A stretch of DNA of 64,000 nucleotides, from positions 42,554,949-42,618,948 of the forward strand of contig CM038052.1 in NCBI GenBank assembly GCA_021397845.1, written 5' to 3'. The notes below the pieces were generated by a model, which saw only the letters and a list, made by a program, of their open reading frames with translations, did not search any database and had not been told where the DNA came from. Shown piece after piece: positions 11,329 through 23,301 of this stretch. A program made the position numbers and the translations under genes. This stretch comes from Areca catechu (taxonomy: Eukaryota > Streptophyta > Magnoliopsida > Arecales > Arecaceae). Numbering within the stretch: the first letter of the stretch is position 1; every line of letters begins with the position of its first letter.

Positions 11329-12934
11329 TGGTGCAGACACCATGGCCAGAAAGAAATGACAGATCAATCCCACATCCATGTGGATCACCTGTGACTAAGC
11401 CCTAAACCCTAATTTCAGTTGAGTCCTGTACAAGCTTAAACTTGTGAATAAACCTGTAAACCCAATTGATACTTGTATATATATATAAACCTAGTCAATT
11501 TTTGTTTTGAGTTGTTTTTCCTTGTGATTAAGGGTTAATTATATCTTTGATCAAAATTGGTTCAATTTTATCAAGTGGATTTGAAATTAGTTCAATTGAG
11601 TCCCTTAATTAGTTAGTTGGTTTTAATTGAGTCCTATAATTAGTTAGGATCTTGACCAAGATTACAAGATTGTAATATAAGAGGGGACCACTTCAAGACA
11701 TGCCAGCCAACTTCTTGGCAACATATGTCATGCCATGTCTCATGCCATGTTATCATGTCATGTCACATGCCACGTCACCCTAACATGCCACCTCATCATC
11801 ACACATGTCATAGTCGGCCACATGAGGTTCATTTGGGGTGCCAAATAAGAATTCCATGATTCCAAGACTTCAAGAATTCAAGAACTCAAGAGTTTTGCAA
11901 GAATTCAAGAATTCTCTTTATCCAAATTGAAGAGTCCTATAAATGCAAGAGGCTCTCATCATCCAAACTCAAGAATCCATCTTTCATGGCCAATCAAGCA
12001 TCAATCTTGGCCGCCCATCATCAACCCATCATCAAAGAGTCTTGTCGCCCACTTCATCCTCATTCTTGTCGCCCAACCTAATGAAGCTTATCAATTATTG
12101 TCGCCCAGATGGATGAAGCCCAAGAAATCTAGATGCCAAGAGTCCAAAATGGCAAGAGGGAATTCAAGAATCTTTGATGCCTAAGGGAAGCCAATTCCAT
12201 GGAGTTCTTGCCCTTCCAACAAGGACTCAAGCATTTGTAACCCTTACGATTCTTGTTTATGGTCTACAAATACCACCATTAGACCCCTTGTAATCAATGA
12301 GATTTTTATGAAATAAATTTAGAGTTTTCTCTTAAATCCTTTGCTCTGAGAGCATCAAATTCCGTGAGGGAGAGGGCATGAGGTCCTTGGGCATGAAGCC
12401 TACTTATCCATCCAACCATCCAAAACCCTAACTCCGCCTTTTCATCTTCCTTCTCTTCTTTCTTTCTTTCAATTTTCTTCTACCTTTCACACCTTCTAAT
12501 CTTTTTCTTGTGACTGATTTCAGGTGATCAAGATCTGAAGTGAAGGTTTCTTTGCCTTGGAACCAACCTCGTTGAAGATCGGAGCTCGAAGAACGATAAT
12601 CTTGAAGTTCTACCATGAATCCTAGAGTGTTGAAATCGATCGACATCTAGAGCACTGCAAATCTTCGTTGGTAAAAGAAACCCCTCCTCTACTCTTTATC
12701 TCTGATTCTTTAAAAGCAAGAACCCTAGTTTAGGTGATTTCCCAATCATCAAGTCCTATTTTCTAATTAGTTTTGATTGATTTATATTACGGGTATGTAA
12801 TTAGTTGACTAGTTGAGTTCATCTAAATACTTTAAGTCTTATGTCAGAAGATTCTAGAAATTAATCTATGCTTAATTAAAGATAATTAATCATAGGATTA
12901 TTATATTTAGTTTTGCATCTTTCATCCTGCATCA
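11329..12934 (+). repeat. B LTR 1 (shared between B1 and B2)
   Basis: A 1606-bp LTR from TGGTGCAGACACC to CCTGCATCA. It follows the B1 polypurine tract (GGGAGAAT) and precedes the B2 primer site, so it serves as the 3' LTR of B1 and the 5' LTR of B2. A TATA-like CCTATAAATG is at about 11936-11945. The two-unit CCCTAAACCCTAA near 11399 is part of the LTR, not a telomere. Confidence 0.9.
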
Positions 12935-12938
12935 TCTT

Positions 12939-12950
12939 TGGTATCAGAGC
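12939..12950 (+). other. B2 primer binding site
   Basis: TGGTATCAGAGC, four bases after the LTR end CATCA; a perfect initiator-Met-type site. Confidence 0.85.
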
Positions 12951-13224
12951 AGGTTAAACTATGGTTTAATTACTAGTTGCTAAAATTTCTGCATATCTAG
13001 TTTTAGGCTGAAATTAAATTGCATAAAACCATCATTAAAAAATACAAAAAAATTATTATTTAATTTTTTGTTAATCCTCTGCTAATCTTCCATCTAATTA
13101 CAAAAAAAATCAGATAAAAAAAATTATTTTCTATTAATTTCTATTCAGTTTCATTGTGCATTAGGGTTTCATGTGCATGCATCATAACTTAATTCAATTT
13201 AAGGGCACTTTTACTATCTCAGAT

Positions 13225-13251
13225 AAGGGAGGGATTTCATCACCCTTCCTT
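13225..13251 (+). promoter_or_regulatory. Conserved leader hairpin, B2
   Basis: The same AAGGGAGGG / CCCTTCCTT stem as in B1. Confidence 0.55.
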
Positions 13252-15226
13252 GGACCAAAATAACCACCTTTTTATTGAACCCAAGCCTAAATAAAATCAA
13301 TTAGAAACTTAAAGTAGCTTAGGGACACCAACAAGGTCGGGTTCCAAGTATTGTGTGAAAGCTAGTGCATCCAATCCTTTGATTATCTCTTAAAACTGGT
13401 GTCTACGGTTAGAGGTCCAGAGGCAAATGTCCTAAGTGGACTCGTGGTTTTTAATTAGGACCCTATGAAAGAAGGGGAAGCCTCCCATGACCCTGCCTCT
13501 TACCTAGCCAATGGATAGGATAATTGCTGAATTGGCTGTAAATTGAGCTGACCCATTCTACTTGAGCTCTAGGTCTAGGAAAACCTGGTTCGACTTTGTG
13601 TTTGCATTGCATGGCCACTAGCTCAGGAACTCCAAACTAGTAGTCTCACCCCAACCCAATATGACCATGGAGCCCAGCCTTGAGACCTTCCTTAAGACCA
13701 TGACTGAACAATAGGTTTGACCGACTGGATGAGCGATTCGAAAACCTAAAGAGAATTTGCAGGACCCGTACTAATCCTAGTTTATCTAAACCAACTTTTC
13801 TTGGACCCATAATCCATCGACGCGAATCCACTAGGATCAGTGCACCTAGTCAGAACCTCGGAATCGGTCAATTTTTCCTTAATCGACCCATCCCTACTAT
13901 CCCATTTCTTCATCAGGCTGATATTGAAGAGGAAATATATAGGGCAGACTCAGAATTAGTTGACCACAAAAATACCCAGTCTAAAGTTGTTTTGGAAGAA
14001 TAGCTAGAGGAAGAGAACCGTTATGCTGCTATTACAACTTTACTTGAGGAAACTCTAGAAGAGAACTCGATGATAGAGCCTAGTCCTAAAATTCAAGAAC
14101 TAGAGAAAATTAGTGAGGACTTGGTTTCGTTAATCCAGTATCCTCATGAGGAATTCATCCCTTTGATCCTAATTGAAGATCTCTTCCCTGAAATTGCTGA
14201 CCCATTCTTCCATAAAGTGGATTTTTATTCCCTGTAGAAATAAATCAGTGTCCAAACCTTAAGGCCAACCCCATTAGTCAGGGATTGTTCCAAGAACCCT
14301 CTTCTTATTTCTTACCCTATCAGGCTAACCCCGAATCCACTTCTTATTTCCTACCCTGGCCTGAGACTTCCCATGTTTCTAGAACCACCTGGTTGCACTT
14401 TGCTGAGGTTACTAGGTTGCATAAATCCTTAGAGCCCGTTTGATTTTCTATTTATTTTTGGCAGACCCTATGGCATCTAGTAGGAGTCCACGCATAAATT
14501 TCATCTGCATGTCCGCTACCGACCATGGTCAATCCCAAAGTTGTAATTGAAGATTTAATAAATTTCTTTCAGTAAAAATGCATAGTTGAGTCCATTAGCC
14601 AAGTCATATGCACAACATATTAGAGAATTGCATAAGAAAATAAGTGAAAAGATCAAAGAAAGCAATGAATCATATAAACATATGGTTGATTCAAGAAAAA
14701 GACTCAAAGAATTTGATGGAGACTGTCATGATTAGGCTTCGACCTGAATGGTTCCCACCTGGAATCATGAAATCATGAAGAAATTACATGTTCGTAGTAC
14801 AAGGTCATACAAAATAATTAAGAAAATTAGACCTAATGCCTATGAGCTTGAGTTACCACCTGAGTTAGGTATTAGTTCAACTTTCAATGTTTCAGACTTT
14901 GTAGAGTATAAGGAACCAACGATGATACCTAGTGAGCCTTTTGGATATGATCCCATCCTTGAAGTGAGCCAACCCATGAGTGTCCACCAGCCAAAATACC
15001 AGAATGGAGAGACAGGATTGAGCGGATCTTGGATGACAAGATTATTGCTACTCGAAGTAAAAGGTTATCAATGATATCTAATTCGTTGGTAAGGACGACT
15101 CGAGACTGAAGATTTTTTGATCACTAGAGAGGATTCGTAAAGGCTTGATCCTGACTTGCTAGAACATTACTAAAGCAGAGTTGACCCATACTCGACAGGA
15201 TCAAGTTCCTCCCACCCAAGGAGAAT

Positions 15227-16609
15227 TGGTGCGGACACCATGGCCAGAAAGAAACGACAGATCAATCCCATATCCCTGTGGATCACCTGTGACTAAGCCC
15301 TAAACCCCAATTTCAGTTGAGTCCTGTATAAGCCTAAACATATGAATAAACCCGTAAACCTAATTGAGACTTGTGTATATATATAAACCTAGTCAATTTT
15401 TGTTTTGAGTTGTTTTGCCTTGTGATTGAGGGTTAGTTATATCTTTGATCAAAATTGGTTCAATTTAATCAAGTGGATTTGAAATTAGTTCAATTGAGTC
15501 CCTTAACTAGTTAGTTGGTTTCAATTGAGTCTTGTAATTAGTTAGGATCTTGACCAAGATTACAAGATTGTAATACAAGAGGGGACCACTTCAAGACATG
15601 CTAGCCCACCTCTTGGCACCATATGTTATGCCATGTCTCGTGCCACATCATCATGTCATGTCACATGCCGCATCATCATGCCATGTCACTTGCCATGTCA
15701 CTCTGACATGCCATCTCATCATCACACATGTCATAGTCGGCCACATGAGGTTCATTTGGGGTGCCAAACAAGTATTCCATGATTCCAAGTCTTCAAGAAT
15801 TCAAGAACTCAAGAGTTTTGCAAGAATTCAAGAATTCTCTTTATCCAAATTGAAGAGTCCTATAAATACAAGAGGCTCTCATCATCCAAACTCAAGAATC
15901 CATCTTTCATAGCCAATCAAGCATCAGCCTTGGCCACCCATCATCAACCCATCGTCGAGGAGTCTTGTCGCCCACTTCATCCTCATTCTTGTCACCCAAC
16001 CTGATGAAGCTTATCAATTATTGTCGTCCAGATAGATGAAGCCCAAAAAATCTAGATGCTAAGAGTCCAAAATGCCAAGAGGGAATTCAACAGTCTTTGA
16101 TGACCAAGGGAAGCCAATTCCATGGAGTTCCTGCCCTTCCAACAAGAACTCAAGCATTTGTAACCCTTACGATTCTTGTTTATGGTCTATAAATACCACC
16201 ATTAGACCCCTTTTAATCAATGAAATTTTTATAAAATAAATTGAGAGTTTTCTCTTAAATCTTTTGCTGTGAGAGCATCGAACTCCGTAAGAGAGAGGGC
16301 ATGAGGTCCTTGGGCGTGAGGCCTACTTATCCATCCAACCATCCAAAACCCTAACTCCACCTTTTCATCTTCCTTCTCTTCCTCCTTTCTTTCAATCTTC
16401 TTCCACCTTCCACGCCTTCTAATCTTTTTCTTGTGACTGATTTCAGGTGATCAAGATCTGAAATGAAGGTTTCTTTGCCTTGGAACCAACCTCGTTCAAG
16501 ATCGGAGCCCAAAGAATGAAAATCTTGAAGTTTTGCCATGAATCCTAGAGTGTTGAAATGATCGACATCAAGAGCATTGCAAATCTTCGTTGGTAAAAGA
16601 AACCCCTCC
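15227..16609 (+). repeat. B LTR 2, left part (interrupted by element C)
   Basis: Starts TGGTGCGGACACC and follows LTR 1 base for base with scattered changes until CCCCTCC at 16609. It continues at 25132 after element C. TATA-like TATAAATA at 15861-15868. Confidence 0.9.
16605..16609. repeat. Target site duplication of element C (CCTCC)
   Basis: CCTCC before C is repeated at 25127-25131 after C; the uninterrupted LTR 1 has a single CCTCC at the matching place. Confidence 0.9.
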
Positions 16610-17970
16610 TGATGGGGACATCAATAAGAAGAAAATATTTTCTACTAATTCTCTTTGGTTTTGCAGTTAATATGGTCTACTAAAGAGAAAATAAGAGTCT
16701 TGAAATAAAGCCCACTTAGACCATGAAGTCAGCTCCACTTGAAGCTTAAACCAACAAGCCAATATATGAAAGAGAGCCACTTTTTTCTTAAATTGGCTCA
16801 ACCTAGGCCAAAGCCTAACTTCAAGCAAGCCTTGATGCCCTCCAAAGCAAGGCCCAAGCAAGTCAATGTGCCTCCCTTTTGAAGCCCATTTTTCTCACAT
16901 AGGACACATTATCAAGTATTCTTGGGGGAAGGATTGGACACCTCATCAAGAATTATGAGGGGAGCATACAACCACTTTCCAATTCCCTTCCAACCAACTT
17001 GCCATGTGAGATGCTATATCACACCCCACCTAAGGCTTCACAACAGCAAATAGAAGCCATATCATTGCCATGTAGATGCCACATGTTAAAGTGGTTGTAA
17101 CTTTCTATTTATAATTTGTTTCTAGTTAAAACTACATACTCAAAAGTTGTAGGAACCAACTAAGCCGATCCTTATCCCCTCCTCTCTCCCCTTGGCTGAA
17201 TTCCTTAGCTTAGGAGCCTATAAATAGGTCCCTAAGGCTTTCACTTGTATTCATGTTATTTTGGATTAATGAATGAAATGTTTCTTCTTGTTCTAGTTCC
17301 TTTGTATTCCCTTGTGTGGAGTGAGTGAGTTCTCTTAAGTTTGAGTGTTTGAAGCTTTGTTTGAGGAGAGGGTGAGAGTCCCTTGAGTGTGTGCTTGAAG
17401 GGTGGGATGCCCTTTGATTAATCCAAAATCCAAGTTCCTTGAAGTCAAGCACCGGCCACTTCTTTCTTCCTTCTTCCTTCTTCCCCTTTGTTACAATTCC
17501 AACTTGATTTCTCTTCCATGCCTAATGCTTGATTTTGTTGCAGGTTTTCTTAAGTTCTCCAAGTCCAAGATGAAGGTCTCCAAGCCATGGATCAAGGCTA
17601 AGGTGAGTCCTAAAGGTAGGGAGTACTAGTCTTATGGTTTAAACCTCAAATCCTTGAGTATTGAGAGCTTCCCTTCTACCAAATATTTCAGCCATCATTG
17701 TTGGTAGGAAAACTCTTCCTAAGCTTCATTAGATCTAATCATTTGAAGGTTAACTTGTCCTAGTGATGGTTTCCTTGCTATGAAGATCCTAATCATTGTT
17801 TTGAACTAGATATACATTGCGGGGGATGTAACTTAGATCACTAGTCTCCTTATGAAAATTCTTTTCTTGGATTAATTTAGCCCATTGATTTGATAATTAA
17901 TTTCTCAAGTTTGCTTGCTGGTTAGCTTGCTAAAACTCTCCATCCATCACTTCATTTTTGTCCCCCATTA
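16610..17970 (+). repeat. Element C 5' LTR
   Basis: TGATGGGGACATC to CCCCCATTA, 1361 bp; the last bases should read CATCA, as in the 3' LTR. TATA box CCTATAAATAGG at about 17217-17228. Confidence 0.9.
17219..17226 (+). promoter_or_regulatory. TATA box of element C 5' LTR
   Basis: TATAAATA in a strong plant context; repeated at 24370-24377 in the 3' LTR. Confidence 0.65.
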
Positions 17971-17975
17971 ATTTT

Positions 17976-17987
17976 TGGTATCAGAGC
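17976..17987 (+). other. Element C primer binding site
   Basis: TGGTATCAGAGC follows the LTR end after five bases. Confidence 0.85.
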
Positions 17988-19437
17988 TTATGGTTTACTA
18001 GGTTAAGTTGCTGAATTTTTGTTCCCTTTTTGTATTGCTTGCCTTCAAGTCCGAAATTCAAAGCCAAAAATTCAAGATTTAAATTTTAAAATTTGATATA
18101 TAAAATCTTAACCCCAAGATCTGAAAGTTTCAATTTTAATTTTAATTTTTTAATATTTTTAAATTTAAGTTTTAAATTTTGAATCTAGTCATTTGGAGGT
18201 TTGCTGATTGCTGAAATTTCTGTATTAGCACCAACCCAAGTTTTCTACAAATTTTAGTTTTTTTTAAAAAAGGAAAAAAATCCAAAATTTTTTTTTTGAT
18301 ATATTTTAGAAGTTTGGGATCATAAATATAAAATCTAAAAAAATATCTTTCTTAGAATTTTTAGAGTTTAAAATTTGGATTCTTAGGTTGTTTCCTAGAA
18401 GCTGTTCAAATTCTGTTTTTCCTTCCCTTTAGTTTAATTTTCAAAAAAATTCAAATTTTTTTTTATAAATTTAAAATTCGAGATCTGAGATCTAGATGTT
18501 AAAATTTGATGAATCCCATTTATATTCTAAATTTTATAAGGGTTTTAAATTTGAATTTCGAATTTTGAATCTAGTTAATTGGAGGTTTGTTTGATTGCTG
18601 AAATTTCTGCTCTAGTATTAATCTGAGTTTTCTATGAATTTTAATAATTTTCTTACAATACAAAAAAATCTGAAAAAATTCTTTTGTTGCATATTAGGAT
18701 GATAAGATCTGATATCTAAAATTCTTAAAAAAATAAAATTTCAAATTTTTGTAGTTTAAAATTCGTCATCTCACATTGCTTCTTTAGTTAGCTAGTACTT
18801 GCTTCAATTCTAGTTTCATACCATTTAGTTGTTCCATTAAATTCTAGAAAAAATTTTAAAAAATTCTTTTTATCTGAATTTTAGATTTGGATATGAGATA
18901 TCCACTTAAAAAACTCAAATTCTGAAATTTTTGAATTTAAATTTCTAATTTTAGGTATTTTATGGTTGAGGGTTTGTTAGCTAGAAGTTTCTTGTAACAA
19001 CTTCTACAACAAGCTTTCAAAATCGAATTTCCTAATGAAAATTTGAGAATTAAAACTCAAATTTTAAAACATGAAGCCTTAACTCTGAGATCTAACAATT
19101 TAAATTTCAATTTCAATTTTTTTAAAATCTTAAAATTTTAATTTTGAGTTTTTTCAAAACTAGCTAATTAGAAGTTGTTAGTGGCTGAAATTTTTCTTAC
19201 AACAACTTGTACCTCCAAGATCAAATTTTTTAACTAAATTTCAAATTTTAAATTTTAAATTTTGAGTTTTAAAATCAAGATTTCTAGGTCTGAAATTTTC
19301 AATTTAATTTTTGAATTTTTGAAACTTTGAAATTCGGGTTTGACTCATGTTTGTGCTAGTCTATATATCTTGTTAGCTAGTTGGTTGTTTGTGCATCCAT
19401 TTCAAAATCATTTTAAGGGCATTCAATATAACATAAT
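17988..19437 (+). repeat. Element C AT-rich leader built of diverged repeats
   Basis: A motif set of TTTGAATCTAGT, GGAGGTTTG and GCTGAAATTTCTG occurs at about 18180-18230 and 18550-18610, with weaker copies near 18380 and 19150-19195. This suggests a duplicated leader. No coding potential is seen. Confidence 0.55.
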
Positions 19438-19461
19438 GGAAGGAGGTCACTACCTTTTCTT
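19438..19461 (+). promoter_or_regulatory. Conserved leader hairpin, element C
   Basis: GGAAGGAGGT can pair with ACCTTTTCTT across a CACT loop using several G-U pairs and one mismatch. Surrounding leader words (TTAAGGGCA, AGGGACACC, CAAGT) match A, B and Y. Confidence 0.5.
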
Positions 19462-19871
19462 AGCACAAAACAACCATCCATCATTGTGCATTAACCTAAT
19501 CTTAATTAAAATTGAGTATGAATCTAAACTAGGGACACCCACAAGTTGGGTTCAAGTGCAAGATAAGGTAAAGTGCTATTTGAGTTTATACTTACCTCTT
19601 GAAATTGGTGTCTAAGTCTAGAAGTCCACTGGCAAATGCCTTAAGTAGACTTAAGATTTTTAATTAGAACCTCGCGAAAGTGAGGGGAGCCTCCCGAAAC
19701 CCCACCTCTTACCTGGCCAGTGGACAGGATAATTGCATCCTTAATTAGTATCTAGTTAAATCCTGTATTTTGAACTTCTAGGTCTAGGAACCCTAGAAGC
19801 TAGGTTTGTATTGCTTATCTATTAGGTCAAGAGCTTTAAACCAACAATCCTACACTCAGTCTGGTTTACCC

Positions 19872-21326
19872 ATGGATCCCAATCTTGAATCCTTTATGAG
19901 GACCATGACTAAAAAATTTGATACCTTAACTAAACAATTAGGATCAATGAATAAAAAGTTAGGACAAATGGACAATCAAATCCGAAACCATACTAAGCCC
20001 AACTCACCTAGTCCACCACCCCTTGGTCCAAAAGCCTAATGTCATGATATCATCCCTAAGTATAATCCTAGATACCCCTGCCAAGACTTTGTAGATCAGG
20101 AGGAGAGAGTCTTTAGGAGCAATCGACCCTATGCACCCACTTTTGATGGAAACCCTGAGGTATATGTCAATTGGGAGAAGGAAATGGATCAATATTTTGA
20201 GTTTGATGAAATGTCAAAATTAAGGAAGTGTCAATTTGCCAAATTAGAGTTAGTCTGACATGCTAAAACATATTAGAGAGAAGTTAAGCATAAAAGTTAT
20301 TATAGTGGGGATAAAATAATTACATGGAGAGATATGAAGAGTAAACTGAGAGAAAAGTACCTAGGTAAATATTATGAGCAAAGACTTTTAGACCAATGAT
20401 ACAAATTGAGACAAGATGATTCAACTGTATCTGAGTATATTGCTAAATTCAATGAGTTTGTCGGGAGATGTAGCATAACCGAATTTGAGTCAATGATCAT
20501 ATCTAGATTTTGAGTTGGTCTACGTAAGGACATCCAGTGAGAATTATTTCAATAAAAAATTTACTACCTAGAAGAAGCTTATCAAATTGCTAGAAAATTT
20601 GATACATATCAAAAGAAACTCTTGATCAGTCGACCTAAGTCTAACAAGAATAATACATCTGGACATAGGCCTAGTTCTAGTCAGATTCTTTCAAACAAAC
20701 CAACTCCTATTATCCCAGTAGTTTGTAAGGAAGAAATCCTTGAACCCATTGAAAAGCCAAAAGTAGAAATATATGAAGCTGAATCTAGTCTCATAAATGA
20801 GTATAAAGAAGATAAAGAAGAGACTAAGCCCACTGAAAAATTAGAGGAAAAATCTCCTGAACCTATTGAAGAATTTAAAGACGAAATGGAATCAAAGTCT
20901 TGTCCAAATGAAGGGCTAGAAAGAAAAGATCCTAAACCCGTTGAAGAACTTAAGGAAGAAGTTTATGAAGCTGGGTCTAACTTTATGGATGGGTATGAAC
21001 AGGAACAATTGCCTAAGTATAAAATAATTACCCAACCTAAAGAAATCAACAACGGGAATAATCAACTTGAAGAAAATGAAGTCCAGGGACAAAACCATGA
21101 AGAGCAATCCGAGGAGATAATAGAGGACCTGGAATTAATCAATGTTGAGAATTTAGATCTAAAGATTAATGAAGGATCACTTAATAGGATATTGACCATC
21201 AAAGAAAACCTAGAACTAATTCCAAAGGATCAACCCCAAGAAATTGTCGAACCTACAAAAGAATTTAACATGAGGGTTGGAAGTGAAGAGATGGTAGTAA
21301 TTGAAAGATGGAAATGGAAGAGATGA
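19872..21326 (+). pseudogene. gag: Element C gag with expanded acidic tail
   Basis: A single frame of about 485 codons, kept over 1.45 kb despite about eight in-frame stops. The start MDPNLESFMRTMTKKFDTL resembles gag of Y, as do FDGNPEVYVNWEKEMDQYFE and MKSKLREKYLG. Several stops fall where Y has Arg or Trp, as expected from C-to-T change. After about residue 280 it becomes Glu- and Lys-rich, with two copies of an EP(I/V)E...E(I/V)YEA...Y module (near 20740-20810 and 20930-21000). There is no zinc knuckle or protease. The last 235 codons (20622-21326) are uninterrupted. Confidence 0.8.
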
Positions 21327-21821
21327 AAGATAGAATTATATTCCCTGATAATTACTCTGAGCCGAATTCACCATTCTAGAACATCCCCAATCCTATTCCA
21401 TCCAGCTGAGACATCCACCATACCATTGATCTGGTTCCAGTGATATTCAACAATTATTTTTGGAAGAATTATGGCATTTATTAGGCACCAAATTAAGATT
21501 CACTGCCACCTACCTGAAGTTGTGTGCCAAAATCTTCAAAGCCATTTAGGAGAATATTGAAAATTAGGAATTTTTGTTTCCTAGCCCAACAATAAAGTTT
21601 AGTTCATAGATAATAAAGTTTATTTGAGCTTATTTTGTTTTGGTGTCATTTGTATTTTGTCATTTGATGTCATTTGACCTTTCCATGCATAAGTATCCAT
21701 GATTGCGAGAGTCATATGCATAACATGATTAATAAGAAAATTTGAGCAATGAAATTAACAAGCATATGATTAACTCACGTAAAAGAGCCAAAGAATTTCA
21801 TAAAGGAGACTATATCATGGT
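21327..21821 (+). pseudogene. Element C deletion junction and integrase tail, part 1
   Basis: DIHHTIDLVPV (21410-21441), which in Y lies just before RT, runs within five codons into YFWKN and LLGTKLRFTATY, which is integrase core. RT, RNase H and half of the integrase were thus deleted. A further gap leads to ESYA and the segment ending GDYIMV at 21821, where a Copia LTR is inserted. Confidence 0.75.
21817..21821. repeat. Target site duplication of the Copia solo LTR (ATGGT)
   Basis: ATGGT flanks the solo LTR on both sides (second copy 23297-23301); removing the insertion rejoins the integrase frame. Confidence 0.9.
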
Positions 21822-22114
21822 TGTTGACTTTGGCTCCTTAGTTTTGATGATTAACAAAAGGTTGAGTATATGTTTGGACTAATGTTTCATCTCAAGATAA
21901 AGTTTCAGGACTTAGGTTATTCAAAAAGAGTACTAAGAGTACAATGATGAAACCAAGCTTGCCTGATTTTGGAAAAGAGTTCTTCTACCTTGAACAAGAT
22001 TAAATTTCTCATATTGGACCTTCCTGTTAAGAAGTAATTGACAAAAGAAACAAAGGCTTAGAGAAACTCAAGCATGGCACGCACCTCTCTAGAGTTTCAG
22101 AAAATTTCAGATCA

Positions 22115-22410
22115 GAGGTCGACCACCAGAGGTCGACACCTTGTCAAAGGTCGACCACCAAAGGTCGACTCATGAAGAAAAGAAAAGTTCAGCAAGGCCG
22201 GCACGGCAAAATTTCAGTGGCACGCTCCAGAGGTCGACCACCAGAGGTCAACACCTGTCCAGAGGTCGACACCAGAGGTCGACTCATAGCCTGAGAATTC
22301 AAACTGGGCAGAACTATGGTTTTCTGGATTTTTACCTAAGATAAACTGGAGGTCGACTCATGAGGTCGACACTTGATCCAGAGGTCGACTCATGAGGTCG
22401 ACTCATGGCA
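22115..22410 (+). repeat. GGTCGAC-containing short repeats in the solo LTR
   Basis: About a dozen copies of AGGTCGAC(C/T)... at irregular 15-30 bp spacing (for example CAGAGGTCGACCACC). Each contains the palindrome GTCGAC. Spacing is too irregular for CRISPR; such motif arrays occur in Copia LTR U3 regions and may bind a factor. Confidence 0.75.
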
Positions 22411-22840
22411 TAACGGCTAGTTTTTCTGAACTTTTGATTTGATTTCTAACGGCCATAAACGGCCATATTTTTAATTCTAACGGTCTTGTGGAGTTGTTTC
22501 AGCTTGAATGAGGTATTTAACCTCCACCAAACTTCAAAAAAGACAAGGAGATAAAGTGAAAAAGTTTAGAGTCAAAGTACAAAGCCTTCAATCAATTCCA
22601 AGCCAAAAAGAGTGAGAAAACCAAGAGATTCCTTAGCCAAAAGCTCTCCATCTTTGAGGAATCCAACTTTCAAGTATTTGGCATTTAGTGAGGTCCAAAG
22701 ATTCCAAGAGAAAGGCTTGAAGAGTCTCCATCAAGAGCTACATTGAATTACTTATTGCTCAAAAGGAGTTTGTCTTGTGTTATTCATTGTATTCATATTC
22801 TTTTTGTCTTTAGCTAGTTTCAAGGGAATTTGAAACTAGT

Positions 22841-23017
22841 GTGAGGTTTGTTGGTGAGCCAAGTGATAAAACCAACTAGGGTTGCTTGTAAGCCCGAAGC
22901 CAAAACAAGTGAGTGAGGTTTGTTGGTGAGCCAATTGTTAAAACCAACTAGGGTTGCTTGTAAGCCCGAAGCCAAAACAAGTGTGTAAGGTTTTGACTTG
23001 TGAGCCTGGTAAAACAA
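22841..23017 (+). repeat. 72-bp direct repeat in the solo LTR
   Basis: The segment starting GTGAGGTTTGTTGGTGAGCC occurs at 22841 and 22913 with three or so differences, followed by a decayed third copy. Confidence 0.8.
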
Positions 23018-23301
23018 GTCGGCTGTAATCTAAAGATTATAGTGAAAATTCCCAAGTGGAGCTTGGGAAGTGGATGTAGGTGCTAGGTGCACTGAACCAC
23101 TATACTTCTTGTGTGTTTGCATTGCTTCACTCTTTATCTTCTTTTGCTCTTTAATTATTGATTTATTTCATTGCTTCCGTTGCACAATTACTTGAGCACT
23201 ATCACTCTTCACCTTAGAACTTGTTAGCACATATATTGCTTTAATTTTTAAAATACCCAATTCACCCCCCCTCTTGGGCACCATTTCTGGGCAATAATGG
23301 T

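Larger units (their letters stand above)
12935..15226 (+). pseudogene. B2 internal region: gag-acidic frame and integrase remnant
   Basis: Primer site TGGTATCAGAGC at 12939-12950, leader hairpin at 13225-13251, and a gag-like start at 13666 (MEPSLETFLKTMTE) whose frame decays before 14237. From about 14580 an integrase tail parallels B1 (SYAQHIRELHKKI; GISSTFNVSDFVEYKEP; chromodomain vestige to about 15175). Layout and breakpoints match B1, so the large deletion of RT and RNase H predates the split of the two copies. Several frameshifts and stops make it non-functional. Confidence 0.75.
21822..23296 (+). mobile_element. Solo LTR of a SIRE/Maximus-like Copia element
   Basis: 1475 bp from TGTTGACTTTGGCTCCTTAG, then TTTTGATGATTAACAAAAG, to ACCCCCCCTCTTGGGCACC and CAATA. 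This start and the ATTCACCCCCC...CTTGG end are typical of plant SIRE-type LTRs. The 5-bp flanking duplication, with no internal genes, shows a solo LTR left by LTR-LTR recombination. The terminal CA has become TA. Confidence 0.85.

Noticed and set aside
11396..11412. CCCTAAACCCTAA as a telomere or interstitial telomeric repeat
   Set aside because: Only two units, at the same LTR position in LTR 2 with changes; ordinary LTR sequence.
22115..22410. GGTCGAC repeats as a CRISPR array
   Set aside because: Units and spacers are irregular, there are no cas genes, and the array lies inside a Copia LTR of a plant genome.
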